The position numbers and the translations under genes are program-made. From the NCBI RefSeq assembly GCF_000196615.1, contig NC_014306.1:4464001-4528000 (forward strand): a stretch of DNA of 64,000 nucleotides, written 5' to 3'. Below, piece by piece: positions 1 through 10,479 of this stretch. Numbering within the stretch: position 1 is the first letter of the stretch; each line of letters starts with the position of its first letter. The DNA is from Erwinia billingiae Eb661. Lineage in GTDB: Bacteria > Pseudomonadota > Gammaproteobacteria > Enterobacterales > Enterobacteriaceae. Below the pieces are notes generated by a model. It saw only the letters and a program-made list of their open reading frames with translations, searched no databases and had not been told where the DNA came from.

Positions 1-379
1 GATCAAGCTCAAGTACAGAATCGAACGCTTCATAGGCAGCATCAAAATTGCCTGCCTGCGTTAAGTATATGCCTAAGTAATTGAATACTTCAGGCATATC
101 AGGTCTGACAGATAACGCTAATGAAAAATCATTTCGCGCCAGTGCTCTCAAACCTAAACTATCATACAACACTCCGCGCTCATATAACAGCTGTGCGCGT
201 TCATCATCGCTAAGGGATCGACTGGCAAGAATTTGTTCCATACGTGCCAGAATCACTTCCTGTTGCAGCGTAGGCTGCAGCGGAACAGCCAGAACCTCGT
301 TCTTACGCCAATCCGAGTTGCTGCATCCTGCCAGCGTTAAAGCTGTCGCAACGAAACACCAGCGTAAAAAAGGCTTCAT
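1..379 (-). CDS. nlpI: Lipoprotein NlpI, 5' part only
   Basis: I translated this from the minus strand; the gene runs off the left edge after 126 codons. The product begins [19 protein letters not shown], a lipoprotein signal with an LAGC lipobox, so Cys19 should be acylated and the protein anchored to the outer membrane. What follows matches NlpI, including the start of its tetratricopeptide repeats ([20 protein letters not shown]). NlpI is a TPR adaptor that scaffolds murein endopeptidases and the protease Prc. It lies downstream of pnp in the same direction, as in E. coli. The rest of the gene, about 170 residues in E. coli, is outside the window. Confidence 0.95.
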   Translation of the reverse strand, partial: MKPFLRWCFVATALTLAGCSNSDWRKNEVLAVPLQPTLQQEVILARMEQILASRSLSDDERAQLLYERGVLYDSLGLRALARNDFSLALSVRPDMPEVFNYLGIYLTQAGNFDAAYEAFDSVLELD

Positions 380-467
380 TTCCCACTCCCAAAGACAAAC
401 AATGGGATGAATATCCTTTCATCCGCCTGCCGTGCACAAGGTGTCGTCCTGTCCTCGCGATGATACC

Positions 468-491
468 GCTCTCCCTGTTCGCAGGGAGAGC
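468..491 (-). other. Stem-loop in the pnp-nlpI intergenic region
   Basis: A perfect 10-bp inverted repeat (GCTCTCCCTG / CAGGGAGAGC) closes a four-base loop 15 nt past the pnp stop. No T-run follows on the minus strand, so it does not look like an intrinsic terminator. It could be a 3' end-protecting or processing structure between pnp and nlpI. Confidence 0.5.
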
Positions 492-505
492 TTAAGGGTC
501 TGACT

Positions 506-2650
506 TTATTCTGCTTCAGGAGCTTCAGGCGCTGCTGGAGTCACGGCTGCTTCAGGCTCTGCAGCCTGCTCAGTCGCTTCTTTGATGCTCAGACGTACGC
601 GGCCCTGGCGATCAACTTCCAGAACTTTCACCGGCACTTCCTGGCCCATCTGCAGATAGTCGGTCACTTTCTCTACACGCTTATCAGCGATCTGAGAGAT
701 GTGAACCAGACCTTCTTTGCCACCACCGATAGCAACGAAGGCACCGAAGTCAACGATGCGGGTAACCTTACCGTTGTAGATACGGCCCACTTCGATTTCT
801 GCAGTGATCTCTTCGATACGACGGATAGCATATTTCGCTTTCTCACCGTCGGTCGCTGCGATTTTCACCGTGCCATCATCTTCGATTTCGATGGTGGTGC
901 CGGTTTCTTCGGTCAGCGCACGAATCACAGAACCGCCTTTCCCGATCACGTCTTTGATCTTGTCCGGGCTGATTTTAATCGTGTGAATACGTGGTGCGAA
1001 CTGAGAGATGTCGCCACGCGGCGTGCTGATAGCCTGTTCCATCACGCCCAGAATGTGCAGACGCGCACCCTTAGCCTGGTTCAGAGCCACCTGCATGATT
1101 TCGCGGGTGATACCTTCAATTTTGATGTCCATCTGCAGCGCGGTGATACCTTCACGGCTACCGGCTACTTTGAAGTCCATGTCGCCCAGATGATCTTCGT
1201 CACCCAGGATGTCAGACAGAACCACAAAGTTCTCGCCTTCTTTTACCAGACCCATCGCAATACCGGCTACGGCTGCTTTGATTGGTACGCCTGCGTCCAT
1301 CAGTGCCAGTGAAGCACCACAGACGGAAGCCATTGAAGAAGAGCCGTTTGATTCAGTGATTTCTGACACCACACGCACGGTATAAGGGAACGCGTCAGCT
1401 TTAGGCATTACTGCCAGTACGCCACGCTTAGCCAGACGACCGTGACCAATCTCACGACGCTTAGGCGACCCAACCATGCCAGTTTCACCTACGCAGTACG
1501 GAGGGAAGTTGTAGTGGAACAGGAAGCTGTCGGTCTTCTCACCCATCAGCTCATCCAGGTTCTGCGCATCACGGGCGGTGCCCAGCGTTGCGGTAACCAG
1601 TGCCTGAGTTTCACCACGGGTGAACAGCGCGGAACCGTGAGTACGTGGCAGAACGCCAGTGCGCACATCCAGACCACGGATCATGTCTTTTTCGCGACCA
1701 TCGATACGCGGAGCGCCGCTCAGGATACGACTACGAACCACGTTTTTCTCAAGCGCATGCAGGAGATCGCCGATTTCGTTGTCATCAAGGCTAGCGTCTT
1801 CCGCCAGCAGTGCTGCGGTAGTTTCAGACTTGATCACGCCAACCTGAGCATAACGCTCTTGTTTTTCAGTGATCTGGTAAGCTTCGCTCAGGCGAGATTC
1901 AGCCAGCGCAGCAATACGGGTCTGTAATGATTCGTTGACAGCTTCTGGCTTCCAGTCCCAACGCGGTTTACCTGCTTCGGCAACCAGCGCGTTGATTTGG
2001 TCGATCACAACCTGCTGCTGCTCGTGGCCGAACACCACTGCGCCCAGCATCTGATCTTCGCTCAGCAGTTCAGCTTCAGACTCAACCATCAGAACCGCGC
2101 CCTGAGTACCCGCTACAACCAGATCCAGCTTACTTTCTTTCAGCTCATCGGTCGTTGGGTTCAGCACGTACTGATCGTTAAGGTAGCCCACGCGAGCGGC
2201 ACCAATTGGACCATTGAAAGGCAGACCTGACAGGCTCAGTGCGGCAGAGGCACCGATTAATGCCACGATATCCGGGTGAACCTGTGGGTTTACGGAGACC
2301 ACGGTGGCAATAATCTGGACTTCGTTGATGAACCCTTCCGGGAACAGCGGACGAACCGGACGGTCAATCAGACGAGAGATGAGGGTTTCACCTTCGCTTG
2401 GACGGCCTTCGCGACGGAAGAAGCTACCCGGAATACGACCAGCAGCATAAGTACGCTCCTGATAGTTAACGGTCAGCGGGAAGAAGTCCTGGCCTGGCTT
2501 AGTGGTCTTTTTGCCTACAACGGTAACGAACACAGCGGTGTCGTCCATGCTTACCATTACGGCTGCCGTTGCCTGGCGAGCCATCATACCGGTCTCAATG
2601 GTGACGGTATGCTGACCATACTGGAATTTTTTTACGATCGGGTTCAGCAA
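506..2650 (-). CDS. pnp: Polyribonucleotide nucleotidyltransferase (PNPase)
   Basis: 3'-5' phosphorolytic exoribonuclease, a trimer and a partner of RNase E in the degradosome. The 714-residue product has two RNase PH-like domains, a KH domain near residues 560-610 ([14 protein letters not shown]) and an S1 domain near 622-690 ([18 protein letters not shown]), then a short Ala/Pro/Glu-rich tail. The start is taken as TTG at 2650: an AAGGA Shine-Dalgarno precedes it by a normal distance and the product then begins [11 protein letters not shown] as in E. coli. A GTG 30 nt upstream would add ten non-conserved residues. E. coli PNPase has 711 residues. The gene follows rpsO, and its leader carries an RNase III-type stem (2723-2767). 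Confidence 0.97.
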   Translation of the reverse strand: MLNPIVKKFQYGQHTVTIETGMMARQATAAVMVSMDDTAVFVTVVGKKTTKPGQDFFPLTVNYQERTYAAGRIPGSFFRREGRPSEGETLISRLIDRPVRPLFPEGFINEVQIIATVVSVNPQVHPDIVALIGASAALSLSGLPFNGPIGAARVGYLNDQYVLNPTTDELKESKLDLVVAGTQGAVLMVESEAELLSEDQMLGAVVFGHEQQQVVIDQINALVAEAGKPRWDWKPEAVNESLQTRIAALAESRLSEAYQITEKQERYAQVGVIKSETTAALLAEDASLDDNEIGDLLHALEKNVVRSRILSGAPRIDGREKDMIRGLDVRTGVLPRTHGSALFTRGETQALVTATLGTARDAQNLDELMGEKTDSFLFHYNFPPYCVGETGMVGSPKRREIGHGRLAKRGVLAVMPKADAFPYTVRVVSEITESNGSSSMASVCGASLALMDAGVPIKAAVAGIAMGLVKEGENFVVLSDILGDEDHLGDMDFKVAGSREGITALQMDIKIEGITREIMQVALNQAKGARLHILGVMEQAISTPRGDISQFAPRIHTIKISPDKIKDVIGKGGSVIRALTEETGTTIEIEDDGTVKIAATDGEKAKYAIRRIEEITAEIEVGRIYNGKVTRIVDFGAFVAIGGGKEGLVHISQIADKRVEKVTDYLQMGQEVPVKVLEVDRQGRVRLSIKEATEQAAEPEAAVTPAAPEAPEAE

Positions 2651-2722
2651 AATTATGTCCTTAACGTACTGGCAAGGCACTGACCCTGCCGTTAATTTTA
2701 AATCCTCATCTGCATCCTCGCG

Positions 2723-2767
2723 ACTAATGACAACCCTAATCCCTTATGGGACAAAGCCTCTCATTAG
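2723..2767 (-). promoter_or_regulatory. pnp leader stem-loop, probable RNase III / PNPase autocontrol element
   Basis: On the minus strand the arms CTAATGA and TCATTAG pair around a 31-nt interior, about 75 nt upstream of the pnp TTG start. In E. coli the pnp leader forms a long hairpin that RNase III cuts, after which PNPase degrades the leader and represses its own synthesis. The position and arms here fit that element. Function is by analogy. Confidence 0.6.
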
Positions 2768-2842
2768 CCGCGCGAACCTCTGCAACTGAAGATCACACCC
2801 AGCAACAATACAATAGTTTGGCTTGAAATGCTGCCGCTCGCC

Positions 2843-2873
2843 TAAAAAAAGGGGCCATAAAGGCCCCTTTTTA
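2843..2873 (-). terminator. Intrinsic terminator after rpsO
   Basis: Stem AAAGGGGCC / GGCCCCTTT with a five-base loop; on the minus strand it is followed by a run of T. It lies about 80 nt past the rpsO stop, between rpsO and pnp. T-runs flank it on both strands, so it could also end a plus-strand transcript. Confidence 0.8.
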
Positions 2874-2950
2874 GCGAAACTCGCACGAATCTGCCAACCC
2901 ATCATTTCGGTACATCAGAATGCACCGAAACGACCTGGCAAACTCTAAGA

Positions 2951-3220
2951 CTAGCGACGCAGACCCAGACGCTCGATCAGGCTGGTGTAACGTGCAACGT
3001 CTTTACGCTTCAGGTAATCCAGCAGCTTACGACGCTGAGAAACCATACGCAGCAGACCGCGACGGCTGTGGTGGTCTTTTTTGTGCTCAGAGAAGTGACC
3101 CTGCAGATGGTTAATCTGTGCAGTCAACAAAGCAACCTGAACTTCGGTAGAACCACTGTCATTCGCGTCACGACCGTAATCAGCTACGATCTGCGCTTTA
3201 GATTCAACACTTAGAGACAT
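2951..3220 (-). CDS. rpsO: 30S ribosomal protein S15
   Basis: Full-length S15 of 89 residues, the family's usual size, ending in [13 protein letters not shown]15 is a primary binder of the central domain of 16S rRNA. A good Shine-Dalgarno (TTGGAG) precedes the ATG. The gene lies between truB and pnp, as in E. coli, and is followed by its own terminator. S15 represses its own translation through a leader pseudoknot; the leader here is annotated separately. Confidence 0.98.
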   Translation of the reverse strand: MSLSVESKAQIVADYGRDANDSGSTEVQVALLTAQINHLQGHFSEHKKDHHSRRGLLRMVSQRRKLLDYLKRKDVARYTSLIERLGLRR

Positions 3221-3300
3221 GATACAACTCCAAATTATAAGATAAATGTACAGGCGCCGATCTCTAATTCAGCAACCCAATGGTAAAGCCGCGCCATTCT
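3221..3300 (-). promoter_or_regulatory. rpsO leader, probable S15 autoregulatory region
   Basis: The roughly 80 nt before the rpsO start read, on the minus strand, ATCGGCGCC, then an AT-rich stretch ending CTTATAATTTGGAGTTGTATC and the ATG. In E. coli the equivalent leader folds into a pseudoknot that S15 binds to trap the ribosome. I infer the same here from position and the conserved stretch next to the start; I have not folded it. Confidence 0.4.
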
Positions 3301-3328
3301 ACTCTTAGCCAGAAGCTTACGCAAATGA

Positions 3329-4273
3329 CTAGTCGGAATATTCTACAACCAGACGGCGTGGCGCCACGCGACCGTCATCGGCAATTTCTGCCATGCCAAT
3401 AAACTTCTGCTCTTCACCTTCCGTCACGCGAACCAGGCCGGAAGAAGGCGCATTAACCGCCTGCACCGGCATGCCCTGGCGGAAGTAAGCTGACACCGCC
3501 AGCGGCAGATTAACCGCCGGATACGCGGCTGCCGGGCTGTCCATCGGCATCAGCAACGCATCAAGCAATTCTGCCGGCGTGCGTTCCGTACGGTAAGCTT
3601 CTTCACTCAGTTCAGCCAACTGTTCCAGCGTCACCATACTGGCGATCGGATAGGTCGCAACCTGCAAACGACGCAAATAGATAACGTGCGCGCCGCAACC
3701 CAGCATCTCACCGAGATCGTCGGTAATGGTGCGGATATAGGTGCCTTTAGAACAGTGGATTTCCAGCTCCAGCTCATCGCCTTCCCAGCGAATAAACTGT
3801 AACTCGTAAACCGTAATGCTGCGGGCTTCACGCGGGACTTCAATGCCTTCGCGGGCATATTCGTACAGCTTACGCCCCTGGTACTTCAGCGCGGAATACA
3901 TCGACGGCACCTGCTGGGTTTCCCCACGGAAGCTGTCCAATGCCTGCGCCAGTTGTTCTTCAGTAAAGGTCACCGGACGCTCGCTGATAATCGCGCCATC
4001 AGCATCAGACGTATCCGTGCGCTGACCCAGACGGGCAATCACGCGGTAACGTTTATCTGAGTCCAGTAGATACTGAGAAAATTTGGTGGCTTCGCCAAGG
4101 CAGATCGGCAGCATGCCGGTCGCCAGAGGATCTAACGCGCCGGTGTGGCCAGCACGGTTTGCTGTGAACAACCGCTTCACTTTCTGCAGGGCATCATTAC
4201 TCGACAGCCCCTGCGGTTTGTCCAGCAGCAGAACACCGTGGACGTCACGTCCGCGACGACGAGGACGGCTCAT
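3329..4273 (-). CDS. truB: tRNA pseudouridine-55 synthase
   Basis: Makes pseudouridine 55 in the T-loop of tRNAs and also acts as a tRNA folding chaperone. The 314-residue product has the catalytic motif [14 protein letters not shown] with its essential Asp near residue 48, and a C-terminal PUA domain. Its ATG overlaps the rbfA stop (TGATG on the minus strand), which implies translational coupling. E. coli TruB has the same length. Confidence 0.97.
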   Translation of the reverse strand: MSRPRRRGRDVHGVLLLDKPQGLSSNDALQKVKRLFTANRAGHTGALDPLATGMLPICLGEATKFSQYLLDSDKRYRVIARLGQRTDTSDADGAIISERPVTFTEEQLAQALDSFRGETQQVPSMYSALKYQGRKLYEYAREGIEVPREARSITVYELQFIRWEGDELELEIHCSKGTYIRTITDDLGEMLGCGAHVIYLRRLQVATYPIASMVTLEQLAELSEEAYRTERTPAELLDALLMPMDSPAAAYPAVNLPLAVSAYFRQGMPVQAVNAPSSGLVRVTEGEEQKFIGMAEIADDGRVAPRRLVVEYSD

Positions 4274-4689
4274 CAGTCTTCCTTCTTGTCTTCTTCTTCC
4301 TGTTCTTCCTGCGGTCCACGACGTTCAACATCGTTTCTGACCACATTGGTCACCAGGTTAGACATGCGCATCCCTTCGACCAACGAGTTGTCGTAGAAGA
4401 AGGTCAGTTCAGGGACGATACGCAGACGCATCGCTTTACCCAGCAGTGAACGGATGTAGCCAGAAGCATCACCCAATGCACGCAGACCGCCTTTGATAGC
4501 GTCTTCGTCTTTGTCGTTCAGGAAGGTCACAAATACTTTGGCATAGGCCAGATCGCGAGACAAATCGACGCCTGATACGGTAACCATCATGCCCAGACGG
4601 GGATCTTTAATCTCACGCTGCAGAATAACAGCAATCTCTTTCTGCAATTCCTGAGAGACACGCTGTGGGCGACCAAATTCTTTCGCCAT
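4273..4689 (-). CDS. rbfA: 30S ribosome-binding factor A
   Basis: Small KH-fold assembly factor that helps mature the 16S rRNA 5' end and is needed in the cold. The product has 138 residues with an acidic, Glu/Asp-rich tail; E. coli has 133. The start at 4689 gives [13 protein letters not shown], the conserved N-terminus, and has a GGAGAG Shine-Dalgarno; an upstream in-frame start would add 11 non-conserved residues. It is part of the rimP-nusA-infB-rbfA-truB transcription unit. Confidence 0.96.
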   Translation of the reverse strand: MAKEFGRPQRVSQELQKEIAVILQREIKDPRLGMMVTVSGVDLSRDLAYAKVFVTFLNDKDEDAIKGGLRALGDASGYIRSLLGKAMRLRIVPELTFFYDNSLVEGMRMSNLVTNVVRNDVERRGPQEEQEEEDKKED

Positions 4690-4758
4690 AATAATACTCT
4701 CCAAATAATTCGGGAGGCACAACGGCCTCCCAAATAAGTCACTGTTTTCAGGCGACCA

Positions 4759-7446
4759 TTAATCGATAGTACGTTGGATCTCGATAATCTCGAAGACTTC
4801 GATCATATCGCCAACACGCACATCGTTGTAGTTCTTCACGCCGATACCACATTCCATGCCGTTACGGACTTCGTTGACGTCATCTTTGAAGCGGCGCAGG
4901 GATTCCAGCTCGCCTTCGTAGATAACCACGTTGTCACGCAGTACGCGGATTGGGTTGTGACGTTTGATGTTACCTTCAGTCACCATACAGCCAGCAACAG
5001 CGCCGAACTTAGGTGATTTGAACACGTCACGCACTTCAGCCAGACCGGTAATCTGATGCTTATACTCAGGCGCCAGCATACCGCTCATCGCCTGCTTAAC
5101 TTCGTCGATCAGATTATAGATCACGGAGTAGTAACGCAGATCCAGACTTTCGGTATCCACTACGCGGCGAGCAGAAGCATCGGCACGCACGTTGAAGCCC
5201 AGCAGGATAGCGTTAGAAGCCGCGGCCAGCGTGGCGTCAGTTTCGGTGATACCACCTACGCCTGAACCCACGATTTTCACTTTCACTTCATCAGTGGACA
5301 GCTTCAGCAGCGAGTCGGAGATAGCTTCGACAGAACCCTGAACGTCAGCTTTCAGCACGATGTTCAGTTCAGATACTTCACCTTCGGTCATGTTCGCAAA
5401 CATGTTCTCCAGTTTAGATTTCTGCTGACGAGCCAGCTTAACTTCACGGAATTTGCCCTGACGATACAGTGCAACTTCACGGGCTTTCTTCTCGTCACGA
5501 ACAACCGTTGCTTCATCACCGGCGGCAGGAACACCTGACAGGCCAAGGATCTCAACAGGAATCGAAGGACCAGCTTCAGTCACTTCGCGACCCAATTCGT
5601 CACGCATCGCACGCACACGGCCATACTCGAAGCCGCACAGAACGATATCGCCTTTATTCAGCGTACCTTCACGTACCAGCACGGTAGCAACCGGACCACG
5701 ACCTTTATCCAGGAAGGATTCGATAACCACACCGCTTGCCATACCCTGACGAACCGCGCTCAGTTCCAGCACTTCTGCTTGCAGAAGGATGGCGTTAAGC
5801 AGGTCATCAATACCGGTACCGGCTTTCGCAGACACGTTCACGAACATGTTCTCGCCGCCCCACTCTTCCGGAATGATTCCGTACTGGGTCAGTTCGTTTT
5901 TAACACGATCCGGATCGGCATCTGGCTTATCAACTTTGTTCACCGCAACAACAACCGGCACTTTCGCCGCTTTTGCGTGCTGGATAGCTTCGATAGTCTG
6001 TGGCATCACGCCATCATCTGCCGCAACGACCAGGATAACGATGTCAGTCGCCTGAGCACCACGAGCACGCATTGCGGTAAACGCGGCGTGTCCCGGGGTA
6101 TCCAGGAAGGTGATCATACCGGTGTCAGTTTCAACGTGGTATGCACCGATGTGCTGAGTAATGCCGCCCGCTTCGCCAGAGGCGATTTTAGTGGAGCGAA
6201 TATAATCCAGCAAAGAGGTTTTACCGTGGTCAACGTGGCCCATGATGGTCACGACCGGTGCACGGGATTCCTGCAGCGCATGAGTATCACGATCGCTCAT
6301 TACCGCTTCTTCCAGCTCATTCTCACGGCGCAGCGTCACTTTGTGACCCATTTCTTCCGCTACCAGCTGGGCAGTTTCCTGATCGATAACCTGGTTAATG
6401 GTGGCCATGGCGCCCATTTTCATCATCGCTTTGATGACCTGAGAACCTTTCACCGCCATCTTGTTAGCCAGTTCGGCTACGCTGATGGTTTCGCCGATGA
6501 TCACGTCACGGTTAACAGCCTGCACTGGCTTGTTGAAGCCCTGTTGCAGGGTGCTTGGCTTGCGCTTGCCGCCTTTACCGCCGCGAACCTGCGCACGCGC
6601 TTCTTCACGGTCAGTTTTCGCTTCAGAATGCTTGTTGCCTTTCTTGGAGCGTGGCGCTTTAGCCGGGCGGACTGCACGGGTACGACGGTCGCCTTCAACC
6701 TTCGCATCGTTTTCGTCTTCAGCCGCACGGGCGTGGGTAGAAGTGGTTACGTGGTAATCAGAAGTATCTTCAACTTCTTTAACCTCAGTCCACTCGGTGC
6801 CTTTCTCTTCTGCCATTTTACGAGCCTCTTCCGCTACGCGCTTCGCTTCTTCTTCAATCTTGCGATGCGCTTCTTCTTCGGCTTTACGCTTCAGTTCTGC
6901 AGCTTCTGCTTCGCGACGGGCTTTGTCAGACTGCGTTGCCCGGATTACTTCATCAGTAGGTTGATTGCTCACTTTATCTTTTTCCGCTGCTTCACGTTTG
7001 GCTTTATCAGCTGCCTCACGTTTAGCCTGCTCCTCGGCTTCACGCTTCGCTTTGTCTTGGGCTTCACGCTTGGCTTTTTCTTCAGCCTCACGACGAGCCA
7101 GTTCTTCCGCTTCACGCTGTGCCTGCTCTTCTGCTTCAGCCTGTTCAGCTTCTGCAGGATCGCCTTTTACATAGGTGCGCTTTTTGCGGACTTCAATTTG
7201 TACTGACTTGCTTTTGCCCCCGGTAACGGGAACATTCAAGGTGCTGCGCGTCTTGCGCTGCAGAGTCAGTTTACCTGAACCGCCGTTATGATCGCGATTC
7301 AAATGGGTCAGGAGCGTTTCTTTTTCCTGCTGCGTCACAGAATCAGTTTCAGACTTGCGGATCCCTGCATCAGCAAACTGCTGTACCAGGCGTTCTACCG
7401 GTGTCTGAATCTCTGCGGCCAGCGATTTTACAGTTACATCTGTCAT
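4759..7446 (-). CDS. infB: Translation initiation factor IF-2
   Basis: GTPase that brings initiator fMet-tRNA to the 30S subunit and promotes subunit joining. The 895-residue protein (E. coli 890) has an N-terminal IF2 domain, a long highly charged helical stretch near residues 95-220 built on KREAE/RREAE-type repeats, a basic linker, the GTPase domain with G1 GHVDHGKTS near residue 400, [18 protein letters not shown], and C-terminal domains that bind fMet-tRNA. In the nusA operon, 24 nt after nusA. E. coli makes shorter IF2 forms from internal starts; I did not confirm such starts here. Confidence 0.97.
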   Translation of the reverse strand: MTDVTVKSLAAEIQTPVERLVQQFADAGIRKSETDSVTQQEKETLLTHLNRDHNGGSGKLTLQRKTRSTLNVPVTGGKSKSVQIEVRKKRTYVKGDPAEAEQAEAEEQAQREAEELARREAEEKAKREAQDKAKREAEEQAKREAADKAKREAAEKDKVSNQPTDEVIRATQSDKARREAEAAELKRKAEEEAHRKIEEEAKRVAEEARKMAEEKGTEWTEVKEVEDTSDYHVTTSTHARAAEDENDAKVEGDRRTRAVRPAKAPRSKKGNKHSEAKTDREEARAQVRGGKGGKRKPSTLQQGFNKPVQAVNRDVIIGETISVAELANKMAVKGSQVIKAMMKMGAMATINQVIDQETAQLVAEEMGHKVTLRRENELEEAVMSDRDTHALQESRAPVVTIMGHVDHGKTSLLDYIRSTKIASGEAGGITQHIGAYHVETDTGMITFLDTPGHAAFTAMRARGAQATDIVILVVAADDGVMPQTIEAIQHAKAAKVPVVVAVNKVDKPDADPDRVKNELTQYGIIPEEWGGENMFVNVSAKAGTGIDDLLNAILLQAEVLELSAVRQGMASGVVIESFLDKGRGPVATVLVREGTLNKGDIVLCGFEYGRVRAMRDELGREVTEAGPSIPVEILGLSGVPAAGDEATVVRDEKKAREVALYRQGKFREVKLARQQKSKLENMFANMTEGEVSELNIVLKADVQGSVEAISDSLLKLSTDEVKVKIVGSGVGGITETDATLAAASNAILLGFNVRADASARRVVDTESLDLRYYSVIYNLIDEVKQAMSGMLAPEYKHQITGLAEVRDVFKSPKFGAVAGCMVTEGNIKRHNPIRVLRDNVVIYEGELESLRRFKDDVNEVRNGMECGIGVKNYNDVRVGDMIEVFEIIEIQRTID

Positions 7447-7470
7447 GCTGTTCCTTCCTGCTACAGTTTA

Positions 7471-8958
7471 TTACGCGTCGTCGCCGAACCAGCAGATATT
7501 GCGTGCAGCCATAATCAGCTCACCAGCCTGTTCATCGTTCAGGCCTTCAATATCTGTCAGGTCGTCAACACCCTGTTCGGCAAGATCTTCCAGCGTACAG
7601 ACGCCAATCGCTGCCAGCTTGAATGCCAGCTCACGATCAAGACCTTCCAGATTCAGCAAATCTTCTGCCGGCTGGTTGTCGCCCAGGCTCTCTTCTTTCG
7701 CCAGCGCCAGGGTTGTTAACGCATTTTTCGCACGATCGCGCAGCGCTTCTACTGTCTCTTCATCCAGACCGTCAATTTCCAACAGCTCGTTGATCGGAAC
7801 ATATGCCAGTTCTTCAAGAGAAGAGAAACCTTCTTCAACCAGAACGGTAGCAAAGTCTTCATCAATATCGAGATGCTTGGTAAAGACGTCGATGGCAGCA
7901 TGGGCTTCAGCCTGGTGCTTCGCCTGCAGATCGTCGACCGTCATTACGTTTAGCTCCCAGCCACTCAGCTGTGCGGCTAAACGTACGTTTTGACCATTAC
8001 GGCCAATCGCCTGAGCCAGGTTACCGGCTTCAACAGCGATATCCATGGTGTGATTATCTTCATCCACCACGATAGAGGCAACATCCGCAGGGGCCATGGC
8101 ATTGATCACGAACTGCGCAGGATTGTCATCCCACAGTACGATATCAATACGCTCGCCACCCAGCTCACTGGATACTGCCTGAACTCGCGCACCACGCATA
8201 CCGACGCATGCACCAACTGGGTCGATACGTTTGTCGTTGGTTTTCACCGCAATCTTGGCACGTGAGCCCGGATCGCGCGCGGCGGCTTTAATCTCAATCA
8301 CTTCTTCGCCAATTTCTGGCACTTCAATGCGGAACAGTTCGATCAGCATTTCCGGCTTGGAACGGCTGACAAACAGCTGAGCACCGCGCGCTTCTGGACG
8401 CACTGCGTACAGAACACCACGAATACGGTCGCCCGGACGGAAGTTTTCACGTGGCAGCATGTCTTCACGAATGATGACGGCTTCTGCGTTGCTGCCCAGA
8501 TCCAGAGAGATGTTGTCGCGGTTAACTTTCTTAACCACGCCGGTGATGATCTCACCTTCCTGCTGACGGAACTGATCGACAACCATCGCACGTTCAGCTT
8601 CGCGCACTTTCTGCACGATAACCTGTTTCGCGGTTTGGGTGGTGATACGGTCGAAGGTCACAGATTCGATCTGGTCTTCTACGTATTCGCCCAGATTAAG
8701 CGCTTCGTCTTCGTAGCGAGCTGCATCCAGCGTGATTTCACGCGTTGGCATAGTCACTTCGTCAACGATAACCCAACGGCGGAAGGTGTCGAAATCGCCG
8801 CTTTTGCGGTCAATGCTGACACGGACTTCAATTTCCTGCTCGTATTTTTTCTTGGTCGCCGTGGCCAGTGCGCTCTCCAGCGCTTCGAAAATCTTTTCGC
8901 GCGGGAGTGATTTCTCGTTCGACACAGCCTCAACTACAGCTAAGATTTCTTTGTTCAT
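7471..8958 (-). CDS. nusA: Transcription termination/antitermination factor NusA
   Basis: RNA polymerase-associated factor for pausing, termination and antitermination. The product has 495 residues, identical in length to E. coli: an N-terminal RNAP-binding domain, an S1 domain ([20 protein letters not shown]), KH domains ([20 protein letters not shown]) and two acidic C-terminal AR repeats. The start at 8958 gives [12 protein letters not shown]; the upstream in-frame alternative adds five non-conserved residues. It sits between rimP and infB in the conserved operon. Confidence 0.97.
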   Translation of the reverse strand: MNKEILAVVEAVSNEKSLPREKIFEALESALATATKKKYEQEIEVRVSIDRKSGDFDTFRRWVIVDEVTMPTREITLDAARYEDEALNLGEYVEDQIESVTFDRITTQTAKQVIVQKVREAERAMVVDQFRQQEGEIITGVVKKVNRDNISLDLGSNAEAVIIREDMLPRENFRPGDRIRGVLYAVRPEARGAQLFVSRSKPEMLIELFRIEVPEIGEEVIEIKAAARDPGSRAKIAVKTNDKRIDPVGACVGMRGARVQAVSSELGGERIDIVLWDDNPAQFVINAMAPADVASIVVDEDNHTMDIAVEAGNLAQAIGRNGQNVRLAAQLSGWELNVMTVDDLQAKHQAEAHAAIDVFTKHLDIDEDFATVLVEEGFSSLEELAYVPINELLEIDGLDEETVEALRDRAKNALTTLALAKEESLGDNQPAEDLLNLEGLDRELAFKLAAIGVCTLEDLAEQGVDDLTDIEGLNDEQAGELIMAARNICWFGDDA

Positions 8959-8982
8959 CCTGGTATGCCTCAATCCGGACTT

Positions 8983-9435
8983 TTAAAAGTGGGGAACCAG
9001 GTTCGCTTTCTGAATGTTGCTCAGCGCGAACACTTCGTCGTTACCCTCAACAGCAACAGTGATCATTTCACCTTCTACAGATTTAATGATTCCCTGCCAT
9101 TTGCGGCGGTTTTGAACGGCCATACGCAGCACCAGGCTCACTTCTTCGCCAATAAATTGTGCGTAATGCGCAGCGGTAAAGAGTGGGCGCTCAAGGCCTG
9201 GTGAGGAGACTTCAAGGTTATAAGCGACAGTAATCGGGTCTTCGACATCGAATACGGCACTTACCTGGTGGCTAACATCAGCACAATCGTCAACATTGAT
9301 GCCATTTTCACTATCAATATAGATGCGCAACGTCGATGTACGACCGCGTACAAACTCGATACCGACCAGTTCGTAGCCCAGCGCCTCTACAGGTGCTGTG
9401 ATCAGCTCAGTTAATTTTTGCTCTAATGTGGACAA
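8983..9435 (-). CDS. rimP: Ribosome maturation factor RimP
   Basis: Needed for 30S subunit maturation. The start is a TTG at 9435, preceded by a GGGGGTGG stretch and giving [19 protein letters not shown] as in E. coli, where the product also has about 150 residues. The open frame extends further upstream through the metY terminator, but that part cannot be coding in the family sense. The product ends [15 protein letters not shown], the conserved RimP C-terminus. First protein gene of the nusA-infB operon. Confidence 0.95.
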   Translation of the reverse strand: MSTLEQKLTELITAPVEALGYELVGIEFVRGRTSTLRIYIDSENGINVDDCADVSHQVSAVFDVEDPITVAYNLEVSSPGLERPLFTAAHYAQFIGEEVSLVLRMAVQNRRKWQGIIKSVEGEMITVAVEGNDEVFALSNIQKANLVPHF

Positions 9436-9493
9436 GGCCACCCCCAAGACATAAAAAAAGGGCTTAATAGCCCAGTATGCTGTTTCCTGATAA

Positions 9494-9520
9494 CAAAAAA
9501 CCCCGATAAATCGGGGCTTT
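9494..9520 (-). terminator. Intrinsic terminator/attenuator between metY and rimP
   Basis: On the minus strand a CCCCGAT/ATCGGGG stem with a two-base spacer is followed by six or more T. It lies between the fMet tRNA and rimP, so it should end part of the metY transcript and let the rest read into rimP-nusA-infB. A similar arrangement exists in E. coli. Confidence 0.8.
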
Positions 9521-9647
9521 ATGCGACTGGACCCTGTACGCCAAAAATCTGGCGGTTCGGCACAATCCAAAAGAATTTTTTTCAAAATCTGCTGAGATGC
9601 GCCGTTCGATGCATACAGTATATTTGAAAAAGAACTCTAAGGGAAAG

Positions 9648-9724
<77 letters not shown>

Positions 9725-9785
9725 TCCGAAATAACGTGGCAAATACTACGCCGATCTTGCGTAAAACGCAAGCAATACTGAAGTT

Positions 9786-9872
9786 TGGTACCGAGGACGG
9801 GACTTGAACCCGTAAGCCCATGCGGGCACTACCACCTCAAGGTAGCGTGTCTACCAATTCCACCACCACGGC
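9786..9872 (-). tRNA. leuU: tRNA-Leu (GAG)
   Basis: 87-nt class II tRNA on the minus strand with a long variable arm and encoded CCA. It begins GCCGTGG and pairs with the 3' end before TACCA. The anticodon loop is CTTGAGG with anticodon GAG, which reads CUC/CUU leucine codons. It lies between secG and metY, the leuU position of E. coli. Confidence 0.96.
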
Positions 9873-9926
9873 ACTAAAGTGACGACTTTTTTATTTCTGT
9901 CGTGTCGAAATCACTGCATTTACTGC

Positions 9927-10259
9927 TTACTGTGGGATATCGCTACCCGGGGTTGCCGGTTTAGCTGGCTGGCTCTGCTGCGACTGTGCAGGCTGAGTCA
10001 GATTTTCCCACTCGCTTCCTTTCTGAGTCTTATTGGAGTTGAGGTTACCCAGAATCAAGCTAATGATGAAGAACAGTGTTGCCAATACTGCGGTCATACG
10101 GGTCATAAAGTTACCTGAACCGTTAGAACCAAACAGCGTTGCCGAACCGCCTGCACCAAATGACGCGCCCATATCAGCGCCTTTACCTTGCTGAAGCATG
10201 ATCAAACCTACAAGGCCGATTGCAACAATAAGGAAAACAACTAAGAGAGCTTCGTACAT
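9927..10259 (-). CDS. secG: Protein-export membrane protein SecG
   Basis: Auxiliary subunit of the SecYEG translocon. The 110-residue protein has two membrane helices (residues about 2-20 and 52-72) with the conserved GLIMLQQGKGADMGASFGAG between them, and a hydrophilic Gln/Pro-rich tail. The length equals E. coli SecG. It precedes leuU, with which it is probably co-transcribed. Confidence 0.96.
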   Translation of the reverse strand: MYEALLVVFLIVAIGLVGLIMLQQGKGADMGASFGAGGSATLFGSNGSGNFMTRMTAVLATLFFIISLILGNLNSNKTQKGSEWENLTQPAQSQQSQPAKPATPGSDIPQ

Positions 10260-10479
10260 AATTAACCTGTTTCCTTGCGCGGTAGCCGCACATCAAAAAG
10301 CTTCAAACCAGTTAGAGAGATAGCGTTGTCACTACCCATCAGAAGCGGGTGTGAATACTAACCAAAGCCGCCTGACTGCGCAAGGGCAATTTAGCACCAG
10401 GCATCTGATTGCGGAAAAAAACGGCAAATGAGCAATGAATTGCTGGTAAATCACTCATCTACCGTCCTTTTCTGGCTTA

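Noticed and set aside
5779..7206. Plus-strand open frame of 475 codons opposite infB
   Set aside because: It is antisense to a certain gene, its product is a Phe/Arg-rich mirror of the charged repeats, and it has no family resemblance.
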